A stretch of 62,700 bases of DNA from Nemertoderma westbladi (GCA_032718475.1 JAUCBJ010007935.1:1-62700); one strand, 5' to 3'. Shown: positions 43,878-57,198, numbered from the stretch's first letter. Made by a program: numbers and translations. Notes: generated by a model not told the origin, from the letters alone.

Positions 43878-44305
43878 GAACGTGTTGTACTTTGGTTGAC
43901 TTTACGAAAACGTATACAAATAAATAATGATCCCTGAAGAACTTTTATGTACTAATTTATTTTGATAGGGATAAAATAGCAAAGTTTAATACATTATTAA
44001 GTAATTTAAACAGGACTTAGGATGATCCAAATCTATAGCAAATGGAGCGGAAAAATTGAATTCGCCACCAGCGGGGAAAAATTCTTTAATAGAAAACTAT
44101 TCAATTAATTCCGTACATAACTTAAAATTCCCCTTTTTAATGCCTAACAAAATGAACATAATTATGGTAATAATGCAATAAAGATATATTTGCGGCGGAT
44201 GTGTGAGAGACACCTAGTTAGGTAGTCGGACGATTTGAAGATAATAATTGTACTTTTAATTTCGAAATTGAGAAATGAGAAATTGAGCAAGATTTTTGAT
44301 TCACA

Positions 44306-44570
44306 ATGAAGGTACTTAGAAGCACCAGATATCCGGAAACTGCATTACAACTTGATTTGGCCACAATTGATATTAATCCACTAAAAAAAGTTATAACAAC
44401 AACTTTCAGTGCCTTGGGTGCTTGGGTCATGGATAGAGAGCAGATAAAACACATAGAAGTTAGGAAAGCAAAGGCTTGGGTAGCTCTATCAAAAATGGAT
44501 ACCATCTGGAAATCAGATCTCTCCAGGCACCTGAAGTCTAAGTTCTTTTTATACGGGGGTGAGTGAGATC
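44306..44570 (+). pseudogene. RTE LINE reverse-transcriptase fragment
   Basis: Plus-strand residues matching V-R-K-A-K-A-W-V-A-L-S-K-M-D-T-I-W-K-S-D-L and K-F-F-L-Y-G-G-E repeat a region of the LINE at 30292-32676, about 20 codons being nearly identical. It is short, lacks the catalytic centre and is not functional. Confidence 0.8.
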
Positions 44571-44584
44571 TGAACACTAACGAA

Positions 44585-44705
44585 TTCACTTGAACAACCA
44601 ATAAACCAAACACAATAGAACAGGTTACAGTTTTATTTTTTTAGAGTAATTGGATGGGATTAATTTTTATAGCGTCCAGTTCCCCCCCCACCCCTCCCCC
44701 CTATA
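44585..44705 (-). repeat. Poly-C/G-bounded repeat, inverted copy
   Basis: Reverse complement of the family at 29527 and 52284, recognised by ATTACTCTAAAAAAATAAAAC, CTGTAACCTGTTCTATTG and the adjoining C-run (TCCCCCCCCACCCC). Confidence 0.6.
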
Positions 44706-45149
44706 TCTGCCATGCAGACTGCAGAGGCGTAGCAAGCCCTTCTGGCTCCCAGGGGAATGAAGCTGAGATGCCCCCCCCCCCCCCTTCAATAGTTTTAACT
44801 TTTCTATTATGACGATGATTATGATTATTTTTTCTTAAATATTATATATCTAACAGTTTACTGTAACCATATAAAATCTATTTTACACAAGTTTGATAGA
44901 GTGCACTTATAATGTATAGAATTGCGTTTGAACAGGTATCCGTACAACCGGCTATAATACAATATAGTAGCGATGTTCATCGAAATTTACAAAATATTTC
45001 GATAGATTTTACCGAAATTTTCGTATCAATGATTTTCGATTATTACCAATGTAAAATAGAAAAAAATTTAAATTATTTATTGGTTATATACTAATAGAAA
45101 AATTGTCTTTGTAAAAATAAGATAATATTTAATATTTCAAAAAATTTCT

Positions 45150-45890
45150 GTGTGTAAAGTGGCACTTTACAATTTGCTGTGGGAACGGTTTGTTACACGT
45201 TGGTGGGGGCCTTCGCGCAGCACGAGAACGGTTTGTTACACGTTGGTGGGGGCCTTCGCGCAGCACGAGAATCAATTAACCCGAGTAGCTCTAATCCGAG
45301 TAGGCCTACTTGTTTGTATTTACAATACGTGGTATTGTGATTGACAGAGGAACTGTAGGTACGCAAAATTATTAAAAATATTAATAGGTTAATAATTAAT
45401 AGGTAATTTCTATCAAATTTCAAATAAATCTGTTGGTTGGTATATATTTACAATTTGCCCTCTACTGGTCGATAGAGGAACTATAGAAGTATGTTTGTGT
45501 GTCGGTCCTCCAATTTCGAAAATGTTGACAGACCACATGTTTACCAAGTAGGGTTTAATTTCATAAATGGTTGACCGACTTATTTCGGTTTTTATCAAAA
45601 GTCTAAAACTTCTGGTGCCTACTGACAGATTGTCTGATTTTTACCAAACTTCAGATTCTTTCTAAACTTTTGAGGGACTACATCTGTACCGAGTTTGGTT
45701 TAATTTCATCAAGGAATGACCGAGTTATTAGCGATCAATACTTGGACGACGACAGATAACTCGTTAATGGAACCCCTTTGCTATGGCTTCGCTCATTTCG
45801 TGTCTCGTTCCACACATGCAGATATGAGTATTAGAATACTGTATGTTTTGTACCTTTAGCTTTATCCCAAAATTTTAACATTACAAAATT
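45150..45890. mobile_element. MITE-like repeat with 43-bp tandem duplication
   Basis: Two exact 43-bp copies (AACGGTTTGTTACACGTTGG...CGCGCAGCACGAG) are at 45184-45226 and 45227-45269. A GCTTCGCTCATTTCGTGTCTC-type end lies near 45790. The following TTATCCCAAAATTTTAACATTAC resembles flanks at 14660 and 55985. No ORF. Confidence 0.55.
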
Positions 45891-46079
45891 ACAGAAAAAA
45901 TAGAATTAAAATAAAAACTGTATTTGAAGATTTTTTGTTTAAAATGTTTGTTATTCTATATAGTGAAAAATTAATCGAAAATCATCTCAAATGAAAAAAA
46001 AATTCGATCGATTATATTATCGACATTATTTTCGATCAATTTTGGAAAACCCTATTATATACCAACTTGAAAACTTGAC

Positions 46080-46450
46080 AAACTGGACTTGAGAGAAACG
46101 AAATTGCGGCTGCTATGGATAATCTGGAAGCCTAGAAGGATCTTATTTCCACTCTCTGAGCTCGCTCGACCTAAGTACAATGTAGTAACGTATGAAAGCA
46201 ATATGACAGGACATTGCAGGATATTTCACCGTGAGGACCAGCCAAAGCATAATCTTGTATAGGCCTACTTTGGCGGCCTCATGGAGTGAATAAGTATGGT
46301 GGACAGCCCATAACTTTCTTGAGTTGTGACGCATCTTAAAGGACACTGGCCTTGAAGATACGGATGATCTAGCAAATATCATGGGTGATAGAGAGTTTTG
46401 GCGTCGCAATTTTGTCGACTAGCCGGCACAGCATTCTTAATATAGTAGTA
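46080..46450 (+). pseudogene. LINE 3'-end fragment
   Basis: DNA and broken translation match the 3' part of the LINEs at 4377-4885 and 50930-52080: E-D-Q-P, K-D-T-G-L-E-D, D-D-L-A-N-I-M-G-D-R-E-F-W-R-R-N-F. Several stops. Confidence 0.8.
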
Positions 46451-46629
46451 CGCAATATGAGGCATTGGGTAAAATCTACGAATACTAAAGAATTTTAATA
46501 TTATTATACTTAATTCGATTCGGTTTGCGGTAGTTTCGGGGTTTAGATTGTGTTTTGGTTATTGTATTAGAGATAGGTTATGTATTTTTAATTAATAAAG
46601 TTGTAATTACCAATATACCGATGATATCT

Positions 46630-46672
46630 CCTGCTCTGGGAGTGATATACGATATATCATTCCCAGAGCAGG
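46630..46672. repeat. 19-bp hairpin
   Basis: CCTGCTCTGGGAGTGATAT pairs with ATATCATTCCCAGAGCAGG (one G-T) around a 5-nt loop. Foldback element remnant or structural repeat; unknown function. Confidence 0.8.
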
Positions 46673-47044
46673 TGATTCGAACTCATTGAACACGAAGAGG
46701 GATATCCCGCATGCTAAAATAAAGCGAACCCAATTCCGCCATTTAGTATTTTCCTCTCCATTTTTTTTATACTAATCGTTCTAGAATATGACAAATATTT
46801 TTTATTCCAGAACATTTTTTTGAAAAATACCTGTATTATATTTTAAGCACATTGGAACGATTAAATCAAGTTTTGTGTATGCCTTTTGGCGTGGTGCAAT
46901 GCAGTGACTGTAATTTGTTTTAAGAATAAAAAAACCTGCTACACAAAATGTGGCGTGATGTCTGGAATACGTTATGACTATGGTTAGTGTTAATTATACA
47001 CCGCGTAAGGTTGTTTCGAATTGCGAATTGGAATTGGAATTTAA

Positions 47045-47105
47045 GTTCGCTATTATATAAAAATGTTCTACAAAATTGTTCAGAACTTTTTATATAATAG
47101 CGAAC
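47045..47105. repeat. Foldback of about 23 bp
   Basis: GTTCGCTATTATATAAAAAT and GTTC at the left pair with GAAC and TTTTTATATAATAGCGAAC at the right. No ORF; probable MITE remnant within the putative TMC intron. Confidence 0.75.
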
Positions 47106-47395
47106 ATGTTAAAAAGTAGGCCTACATAAAATATTAAAAATAATGAAAACTAGCTAGAGGCCTAGTATATCATTTTTGTAACTATAATAAATGTAATTAA
47201 TTAGTGAGACAAGTTCTAAATAATTGTCAAATATCGTAACTGTATATCAATCGGTGTGATATTATACAATATATCAACCGCTAAAAAGAAGTTTGTACAT
47301 GTGATAAACAATATTAATTTGTGTATGTGATTTAAAATCAACTTCATACTTATTCAATTTCTTATAACTCATACATACATAATTCATTTATTTAG

Positions 47396-47554
47396 GTCTA
47401 TTCCAATAAATATGGAAATGCGTCGTCAAATTCTCATCAAACTTAAAGATGCAAGGAAATTGGACGACTCTAGAAAGCATTCCCTGGGTTACCGCATAAC
47501 TAGCTACGATATCATTAAACAAAGAGGAAAGCTTCAACGCAATGTGAAAAATAT
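47396..47554 (+). CDS. TMC gene, internal exon
   Basis: Acceptor TTTATTTAG|G at 47394-47395 and donor AT|GTGAGT at 47555. The 159-nt exon encodes S-I-P-I-N-M-E-M-R-R-Q-I-L-I, matching the x-M-P-M-S-x-x-x-K-R-x-I-R motif of TMC proteins just before the first membrane segment, then a basic helix. It joins 48104 in phase: the split codon AT|A gives Ile, followed by S-S-F-H-D-I-W. It needs an upstream exon supplying two bases. Without this exon the TMC protein would lack its conserved pre-membrane motif. Confidence 0.85.
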
Positions 47555-48103
47555 GTGAGTTACAGTAAGTAGGCCTACCTACAACAGACCTGTACATTTG
47601 TCCTATGATGAGTAGAGGAAAGGCACTTTAGGTTGCATGCGATCGATTAGTACAATTTATTGTATCTGTGACTTATTCATCTGCCCATTTGTATCAGACT
47701 AAATCGTTTATAATCACAACAATAAACGAAATCCAAGAATGTACATAGTAGCGTTCAATTGAAAGGAACATTCTTTAGGTTTCTTATTAAGAGAATAAAT
47801 ACCAAACTTACACACTGTCTAGTGGCCTGCAATCAAAACAGACCAAAAATAAAAACAAATGTGAATTACAGAATTTATTTCAAGTAAATATAAAAATTAT
47901 GAGCAGAACCGCATGTTCCTAATAGAAAAGTAGAGAAACTAACTAATAAAGGATTATTTAAAAAAATTATTTAATGTAATTGTGTTAAGTTATACAATTA
48001 ATTATTACTGTATGTAAGTATGTAGTCTGTATTGATTACAGTAATAGGCGTAACAGAATAGGTCTGATGTTTCAAGTAATTATATTTATATGTTTCTTTG
48101 CAG

Positions 48104-50123
48104 ATCATCTTTCCACGATATTTGGAATAAAGAGTTCAAACGCATCGAGAGCGAGTTTGGTCGTGGCGTCCTCACCTACTTCACTTTCCTGCGATGGTTG
48201 CTATACTTTAACATTCCTATTACCATAGTTGCCTTGTGTTTCATCCTGATACCGCAGTTAATATGGTGGGGTATATCCGCTCCCTTTGATATTGGCGTAA
48301 CATCACCAGCGTTCACTGGCCTAGAGTTACTAACAGGCGATGGATACCTCACCAACTCGCTCCTATACATTGGTTTCTACACAAACGAAACCATTTCCCA
48401 TGGAGGCTACTATTACAATATGCCTCAGGCTTATTTCTTCGCTACATTTGGTTACTGTATCTTGTGTTTTGGCCTATTGTTGTGGAGCGCATCGAACTCC
48501 TTCCAGCACAACTACCTGCTCCAGAATGCTGGTCTTTACGGATTTTTTAGCCACAAAGTGTTTTGCAGTTACGATTACAGTATCACCAAAGTTAAAACGA
48601 TACAATGTAAGCGCACTGGGGTGTATTTCGATCTGGGGGAAACGCTATCCGATCTGAGGGCCTCTGCACCAAAGACTTGTTGCCAAATGTTTCAAAAGAT
48701 ATGTTTGAGAATATCGACAAATATATTTATTGCGCTTCTTCTCTTTGGGCTCAATTATGGAATATATCAACTTCTTCGCATAGACTATATTTCGTCCAAA
48801 GATTCACAACATAATTTAAGACTTCTTACAATACCTCTTATTATTTGTGCATGTAATTTTCTGGTCCCCATGATTTTCAATATTATTGGTTACCACGAGA
48901 ACTACTCATCTAGACGTACTAAACTCTACGTGAATACATTTCGGGAAAGTGTACTGCGGATGTCGACTCTGTTGGAGGTGGTTTATTACTGGTTGTTCAC
49001 GAGGGGTTGCGGGTCTGCGGAGGTCCCGGAGGTTGGCGTTTGTCACGACTGCTGGGAGACGGAACTTGGGCAAGAGATTTATCGTTTGGTTATAGTTGAT
49101 TTCGTGGTGTCCGTCCTGTTCGGATCATTTCTAAAGGAATTTTGTAGAAAACTACTATCGAAAATGAGATTAAGTAAAGAACCAGTTTTTGACATTACAA
49201 GCAACGTTCAAGACATAATTTATTCACAAAATTTGTGTTGGTTTGGTTTCTTTTGGTGCCCTCTCTTGCCATTAGTTGGAATTATAAAAATTATACTCAC
49301 GTTTTACATAAAATACTTTAGCGCGCGTTTGAATTGCCGACCTTCGATGCATATGTGGCGGATCGCACAAACCAAGACAGTGCTTATACTATCGCTTACA
49401 TTACAGTACCTAATTCTACTGATGACTCTTTGTTACTCTGTTTACCTCAAATCCGCATCTAAAAATTGCAGTCCATTCCGCAATTTAGGCGTCATATTCG
49501 ATGTTATTCGAAACATACGTGAACAAATAAGCGAGATAAATGACATCATTGCCTTCGTTCTAAACTACATGAGTACACAATATTTCTTTTTCTATTTGAG
49601 TTTGTTCATTTTAATGGCATGCATTTACTTCCGCATGATAAGTTCTGGGAGGCGAAAAATACTTCATATTCTTCGGAACTCAATAGCGACGGAAGGCGGA
49701 ACTAAAAAGTTCCTATTGTCTGTTATACAATACGAATTGAACGAAAAGAAAAATCGACATGCTCGTCGGTTTAATCGAGCGCAACCTTATATTCCCTCGA
49801 ATCTCGCACCGACAACTTCTGGAACAAATACGGTTTACAAATCCGCGCCAAACGTTTCTGCCAAAGAATCCGTAGTTGCGCAGGTTGACGTTCATTCATC
49901 AGCAAATGATTCATTGTTGAGTGGACCCGGACCTAATCGTGGATACGGTACACTCGAATATCCCGATGAAGTCGGAATGTGGGAGGAATTCAAACAACCC
50001 AAAGTGGTTGCAAGTGAAGGACATGTTGGTGCGTCTAAACCTCGTTCAGGAGATTGGAATAATACAGCAGTTTACAATAATGTTCGAATTCGGGCAATGC
50101 AGCACCAAGGAAAAAATAAATAA
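48104..50123 (+). CDS. Transmembrane channel-like (TMC) protein, main exon
   Basis: TMC proteins are multi-pass membrane proteins; TMC1/2 form mechanosensory channels, and other members have varied or unknown roles. Acceptor TTTCTTTGCAG precedes 48104. This one exon of about 672 codons carries F-K-R-I-E-S-E-F-G-R-G, several hydrophobic segments (the first at Y-F-T-F-L-R-W-L-L-Y-F-N), an extracellular loop with N-E-T, and the TMC signature C-W-E-T-E-L-G-Q-E-I-Y-R-L near the middle. V-Q-D-I-I-Y-S-Q-N-L-C-W, L-L-P-L-V and N-C-R-P-S follow. The tail is basic, then Ser/Pro-rich. The loop G-Y-L-T-N-S-L-L-Y-I-G-F-Y-T-N-E-T is closer to TMC5/7-type than to TMC1/2 by eye. Stop TAA at 50121-50123. Lengths match the family. 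Confidence 0.93.
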
Positions 50124-50929
50124 AACTTTACGGATGCTACCTTTTACAGCAAGCACAATGGTAAATACTAACATTATTTGGAAATTAGTTAAATTATTTG
50201 GAAATTGTGTTATTTTATATTTCTAGACCATATGTGGGAAGCTGAATTATGCAAACTTAGTTTTTTTAATAAGTAATCTAAATCATATTAACTAGATTTA
50301 CTATATTTACGATGTACAAACTGAAGAATAATTATTGTAATTCCTTATAAAATTTCCTTATAAATTATATTAATTCAAATAGATCAGCATAATTACAGTA
50401 CTGTCGAAAATCGTACATCGCGAATTTGCATAGATCTGGGATTTCAATTATGAAATATGAATAAGCAATATTTATTGCCATGATTACTCGTTAAGTGATC
50501 TGTCACCAGTCATTAACGACATTTAGAGAACAACTTTATGTTGATCTATGAATGTATATTTGATCGAGACAGTGCCTTTTGATGGGATAATTGAATCAAA
50601 TCCTACCGGGGTGACTCAATAATGTAAAGTGTCCATAAGTGGGATCAGCACGATGAAATCAGTGGATATTCTACTTATTGTACATACATAATGCAATACT
50701 CGTTGACACAGATCATCAAATCACCTCTCAGCATCATTACTCATCAATAACGCCTTCGAAGTTCGTTCAATAAAGGCCAGAGTCCTTGGAACGCCGGTGA
50801 TTACCACGTCCGTTGAGCCCGGGAGGGAGAACGAATTCTCCGGATATTGATGCGAAGTGGTTCGAATTCGAAAAGAAAAAAATATTAGCAGGTCTGAATT
50901 GTAAACGAACCATGTGTAATATTATTCTT
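50124..50929. other. TMC 3' flank, intergenic
   Basis: AATAAA words occur right at the TMC stop and at about 50769. I see no other gene. The segment ends where LINE-derived sequence begins. Confidence 0.4.
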
Positions 50930-52080
50930 TATAGAAGTAAAAGTGTCTGAGTCTGTACTCCCGGATATCCCCATTTATGATATCTCCTTCTCTGAAGTGA
51001 AGGCTGCTGCAAAATGCATAGACCAATCGTGCCAGTGGAGTTGATGGTGTCCCCCCTGAGGTCTTTAAAATACCTAAGTGTTTGAAGCTCATTTATCCCA
51101 TCATAGTAGACATGCACAGAACGACAAGAGTCCCACAACAAATGAAAACAAATAAGTTGGTGCCAGTTCTCATGAAGGGCAACCTACACTCTATGGTTCT
51201 TTTCGGGGAATCTCATTGATCTCGACTGCCTCAAAGCTATACAATAGAATTATATTAAATCGCATCAGGGATCCCATTGAGAGACTGCTCCATGGAAATC
51301 AGAATGGGTTCCGTAAAGGTCGAGGGATTTAGAAGAATAATTGAAGAGTTATCGAAAAAAGAAAGACAGGCATCTGTCTGTTATCTTGGGTTGACTTCTT
51401 TAAGGCCCTTTCAGATTACGTTCATTATATGGGATTCCCGATGAAATTATTGCAGCAATCAGATCAGTATACAATGGTTCGACGACATGGTATGCTTGAG
51501 CATGTGAACGACTTCTGTTACCTGCGATCATGGATCCTGAAGTCAGGTGAGGACCTTCGAATACGCAAGGGAAAGGCATGGGCAGCCTTGGATGGACTTT
51601 CCAGGATTTGGAAGTCACATAGAATTCATCGGAAACTTAAGGTCCGATAATTTAGAGCAGCAGTAGTTCCAATACTCCTCTATGGGAGTCCATGCTGGGC
51701 TCTAACTGCTAAGGATACCAAAGCTCTGGATGGCACATTCACAAGCATGCACACATCTCCAACCAGACCCTGTATAACATTGGAGGTGTCTCATTATGGT
51801 TTCACCAAGCTTGACACTAGAACAAAGCCGCCTCCGCCTTGTAGGACATTGCTTTCTCCGTGAGGACCAGCCAGTGCATAATCTTGTGCTTGGCAGCCTC
51901 ATGGAGTGAATAAGCATGGTGGACAGCCCATGACTTTCTTGAGACGCATCTTAAAGGACACTGGCCTTGAAGATGCGGATGATCTAGCAAATGTCATGGG
52001 TGATAGGGAGTTGTGGCGGCGCAATTTTGTCGACAACCCGGCGCAGCATTCGCAATATATATGTAATATATATATATATT
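50930..52080 (+). pseudogene. Decayed RTE LINE, RT domain to 3' end
   Basis: Broken plus-strand frames give F-S-E-V-K-A-A-A-K, R-G-I-S-L-I-S-T-A-S-K-L-Y-N-R, Q-N-G-F-R-K-G-R and a W-V-D-F-F segment, then D-F-C-Y-L-R-S-W-I-L-K-S-G-E-D and the same 3' end as the fragments at 4377 and 46080. Several stops and a missing catalytic centre. The 3' end has an AT-rich microsatellite (52053-52080). Confidence 0.82.
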
Positions 52081-52283
52081 GTAGCTGCAATGCAGCTAGT
52101 AGTATGTTTTATATTAAAAGTGCTGGAATTTAAAAACTTTGAATCATAAATCTAAAGTAATTGACCTATATCCATTGATTTGTTAGAGGGTTAAGGGTTA
52201 ATTATAATGCATGGTATATACATTTCATTGATTGCAATTAAAATATCATTATACAGGAAAGGGCCATCAGATATCGTTAATAA

Positions 52284-52486
52284 GGGGGGGGGGGGATTTC
52301 GAGGCAATCGAAAAAATGGACGCAAATTGGCAAAATGGCAGCTGATTACCCCCAAAACTACAACTTTAACCTATTCTTTTGATTTTATTGTTTTGGTTAG
52401 AATAACGTGTAACTGTAACTTGCTACTACGAGATATTAATTAGCCGAGATGGGATTTGCGTCAAGTCCCCCCCCCCCCCCCCCCCC
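52284..52486. repeat. Poly-G/poly-C-bounded repeat
   Basis: G12 at 52284-52295 and C20 at 52467-52486 bound about 200 bp. Inverted GACGCAAAT-type blocks lie next to each run (TGGACGCAAATTGG near 52317, GGGATTTGCGTC near 52450). The inner sequence matches 29560-29700. A non-autonomous TIR element with homopolymer ends is the simplest reading. Confidence 0.65.
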
Positions 52487-52499
52487 TCCCTGTATTACC

Positions 52500-55400
52500 G
52501 CTGCCAATAGTTTTTAGAATGCGCGGATCAGTATGGAAGATAAATTCGGCAAAATTTGGAGCCATTAATAATATTTTGGTTATGGACCAAATTTTCCGGA
52601 CATTTTGGTCATGTGCATAATTAGGATTTGGACAAATCTGTCCCAAACAGTATATTAATGGGGCCGAACTAACAGGAAGCCATCCCGCATTTATGCTTGT
52701 GAACAAGTTGAGACTTCCCTGATAAGTAATGAGACACCGTCATATCTTCCAGTTATACCAAACGCTCACATTTCACTGACCCAATAAACTTCCAAACATC
52801 AAGTCAACATCAACCAATCACAATCACGTGACTAAGATAATGTTTAATATTTAATATATCCATCCATTAAAGGCAAAATTAAGTTTAAAGTCGACGGCGG
52901 CAGACCAGAGGAGTACATCCAGTTTAAATGAATGTACAGCAACGAGATTTTAACGAAGTGACTAACGCAAGCAGAATATCTGAAATATCTGCAGATCTTT
53001 ACGGCGAGACCAGCATAACGATAAAGAACAAAATCAATCATAACCCAGACAATGCATGCATGTATTGTGTTTAACTTAATTTGATGCAGAGTTTTCAAGA
53101 ATAGTTTGTAAGAGGGGCACCCGGGGATATCACAATACAGCCAAGTAAAATAACACTAAGTTTTCCATATAAAAAGTGGCGCCTGTAGTGTGTAAGAGCA
53201 GGGCACCCTTGTCATGTCATCCTGTATTTGCAGTTTTACGAGGATCTCACAAGAGCGCTGATAGGGTCACATAATGAAAGATAATTAATTAATTTTGTTT
53301 CCGAAATTAATTTAATTGTGTTACACCGTTACCTTCCGTTTTAATAGACCAACCGATCCGATTCAATAAAATAATCTCTGAAAGGCAGGTTTTTATAAGT
53401 TTTTCCGTTTTCGAATTTTGAAAATACTTTCAACATTACATATTAATTAAAACCTTATTTATTTTTTAATTGAAACATTACGCATTATGAGTTAATTAAA
53501 AGCCATCATGTTTTAACCTTTATCTTTAATAACAAAATAATAATATATTAGCTTCAGGTTTAACTTAACACAAAAAAATTAAGAAAAAAAAAATACGTAA
53601 ATAATAATTAAATCGAAACTGCGCACACAAATGCCAAATAAAGGGTTCATGGTTCTAAAGCAACAAAACAATACAGTTTAGAACATAACAATGTAAACAA
53701 ATTCGGCTTAATATAAGTTCATTCATTAATTGTGATGGGACCTATTTCGCCCAGCATACATTAATAAAAAAAAACTAACTATATTTATTAATAATAATAA
53801 ATGTGTAATAAATGTGTTGTTACCAACTAATCTCGGAAAAAATAACCAACTACATCATGTTTATATCAAGAAGCCACTATTAATTTACAATATACCAAAC
53901 CCATCCAGATACCCTAGATTTCTAAAAGGGTTTTGTTTGGGGGTAGAAATATAAAAATGGGGCTTGGAAATTTTGGGGGGAGACACTAATTACAAATTAA
54001 TAAATAACACGAGCGGCCAAGGCATAAAATAAATAAATAACATGAGTGGGCCTATGCCTAACAATTTTCCCCTGGCGGGTAAACTGGAATAAAGGAAAAA
54101 AAAAACAAATAAATATAATAGATTAAACAATAAAGTAATATAAAATAAATGATGAAAAATACTAGAATTTATTTCCATTCCACAGTATGTATAGGTAACA
54201 CGATGATAGTGATGGGAGTTTACTCGGGAGAGCTGAGAGCGTTACATCGTGTGGAATTGGGTGAGACACAATGTAGACAGAACCATTCGTGTGAGAATAG
54301 GTGAATGTAGGCTTACCATACTGTATACGATGTACCAATTTAACTTAAGAATAAACTTACGTATTACAGTATATGAGAAAAAAGTAGAACATTTTGTTTC
54401 TCAATATTCTCTCAACCCTTTATTAACCTCGCTGAAGCTCGGTAAATAAAATGCCTCGAGAATAATGAAAAAAAGGTTCTAATTTTTTTCCCATGTAATA
54501 AATAATTATTTATTCTTAAATTGTTACTTTTTCGCCCGAATTTAGACCAAAATCTGGAGAAAACATTCAACTTTTTTTCCTGGCGAAAAAAAGTAAAATA
54601 TAATATTTTTGGTGGAATTTCTTAAATTGTATTACCGTTGTACCGGTACCGTAGTTCTACAGCATTGTGCATGTGCAGTATGTAAACCTACGTTATTTAC
54701 AACTGGTAGGTACAAGTCTGTCTGTCTGGTACGTTCGTCTTTACGGTAGAATCGTAGAAACTGTTGAGAATGGCATTCCTGCCATGATCAGGATGCTGCT
54801 GTCCATAATTGTCAAATACCGAAAGTAAAAGATCTCTGAGTAGGCTGAGTTGAGTGTGCAATCTGAACTTGTAGTGTAGGCCTACCAGTACTGCATTTCC
54901 CGTTTAGTTTGCCAGTACCGGTACATTAAATTATTGCCCAATATGCTCTGTTCTGTAGGCGTACCGGTCAGGTAGGTTTTGTAGTTGCAAGGCAGTGATG
55001 TGATTGAGACCTTAAAGGAAGCTGTGGTACCACTACCGGTACTGTACGATGCATGCAGTCAGTCTACCTACAATCTGAACTGAAAACATACCATACTGTA
55101 GGCCTACGATAGTCTTATTCTTATAACTTTCACTTTCACTCATGTTAGTAAAGGTAACCGGTACCGTAAGCCAACTACTGTATTCACAACACGGCAAACA
55201 GGCATAAATATAATTTCAACATGCAGATTGCAGATACCGGAGTGTTGAAAAATAAATGTGTTATTTTTTCCTAGGACTAAAATAACACTATTTTTAGATA
55301 GGTTATCATTGCGATTGTGTTATTTTTTCCGGGATTGGTTGGTAACAATTACCAATATTATACATCACAAGACTGTACCGGTATAACTTAATGTTATATT

Positions 55401-57198
55401 AAAATTTATCCAAAAGAGATGTGGTAAATTGATATATGGTATACCACATACCTTACGTACCATGCACCTATATAAAAAGGAAAAAATCATTTTGTTAAAT
55501 CATACGTTAAATTATATATTTAGAAAAGTATTTTAATTATATAAAAATGAAATTGCAAATTTTTAACATTACTTATCATTCGTACGTACACATATATGTT
55601 CGACCAGATATGATAGATTGTATTATGAAAAAAATAACAATTTCATTACTCTTAAAGAAACGCGGAGCACCAAAAGGGAAGTGATTAAATGCGCACTTGT
55701 TAGAACATTTTATCTTCATAATCATGTCCCTATAGTGTCTCCTTATAAAATTAAATAATTTCTATATATTTCATTGCAAAATATGTAACAAATCAATATA
55801 AAATATAGCTATATCTAAGGAACTGTAATTACAAGATTTAATTTAATATACGTAATTAACTTTTTTTATCATAAATATCAATCAATTACCATCATTTTCA
55901 TGATAAATTATGATATTGCATTAAGCACCTTCACCTTTTAGAGGTAAGGACTATTTTTACAGATTTGTTGCAACAAGTATGCACGTAGTTTTATTTCTAA
56001 ATTTTAAAAGAAAAGAAGATGTTGCTTAAGGTGAAATTTTAAAATATCACATTAGATGTTAAAGTTCGAACTGGCGTTAAATAAAAAGACGTAAATTATT
56101 TAATTCACTTGCATTGCCTGGGCTTTTTGGACAATGAACATACATGTTTACGCAAAATAGTGATTTAAATAAACAGTACTTACTTATTAGATAGAGATTA
56201 GGTCTACGTAAAAATTCTTACACTATTCAACAAAAAGGCAAATCACAGTAATATAAATTAATTGTAAATTCAATAATATAAAAATTTTTAAAATACAAAT
56301 ATTTGAAGAAAACCAAAAACCCTTCAATGACATTTTAAAACAATGTGCGAAAACCGTTGGAAAGGAAATAAAGAAAGGAAATAAATTATCTGTAAAATGT
56401 TTTGATTCTGGAGAATACGATATCCTTGATTTAATATACCAACAATGCACATTACAATAAATACATCTTTATACCCCACTGAATTACTGAATAGGTACCG
56501 GTGTAAAAGGTGTAAATAAATCCCCGTTTAGAATGAACCCCCCCCTCACACGAATACTGCCAAGGAATAAACCTATCATGAAATAACAAAACCAACCAAA
56601 AATAACCACCCACCCTGATACCAGCAGTATAATGTCAACATAATGTTTACATTAATAAAATATTGTTGTTATGTATTTGCTTGGTAGTCATTTCGCCTTT
56701 CCAAATGCCGCATTGCGATATTTTCCATCTTGAAATCGCAGAGCGAAATATTTCCGATATGTCCCTATTGTATATTCCAAATTGTATTGGAGATTTCGGG
56801 TGATAATTATAATTAAACGTTTGGTTTTCAGGGCACTTATAAGAATTTAGTTTTGTTAAAATTAATGACTTTTTGATCAAATTTTAACTGTGTGTTACCA
56901 TCCAAAAAATAATACAAGCTACGTTGTAATTTTTTTAAGAACATTATTCCTAAGAATGAGGCTATTTGGGAAATACTTGTATATTCCCATTTATTTTAGA
57001 ACTCAAATAAATAAAAGTGTGTAAAAACTTAAAAAACAAATATTAATAATCCACCTGTGAAATACATACGCAGCATCAATAGGCAGATTGGTTAATATAA
57101 AAAATACTGATAAAATATAATACACGAAAAATATTAGTAGTTTTTGTTAATTGTAAAACAAATGAAGCATTCTTATTATTGCGCTGTATTGAATGGCT
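52500..57198. other. Intergenic, AT-rich; 3' end of next gene on minus strand
   Basis: No other gene is recognised. ACCGGT palindromes cluster at about 54640-55390. A repeat related to those at 14646 and 45850 lies at about 55970-56010. A minus-strand AATAAA (forward TTTATT, 56990-56995) lies about 200 bp past the stop of the next gene and may be its poly(A) signal. Confidence 0.45.
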
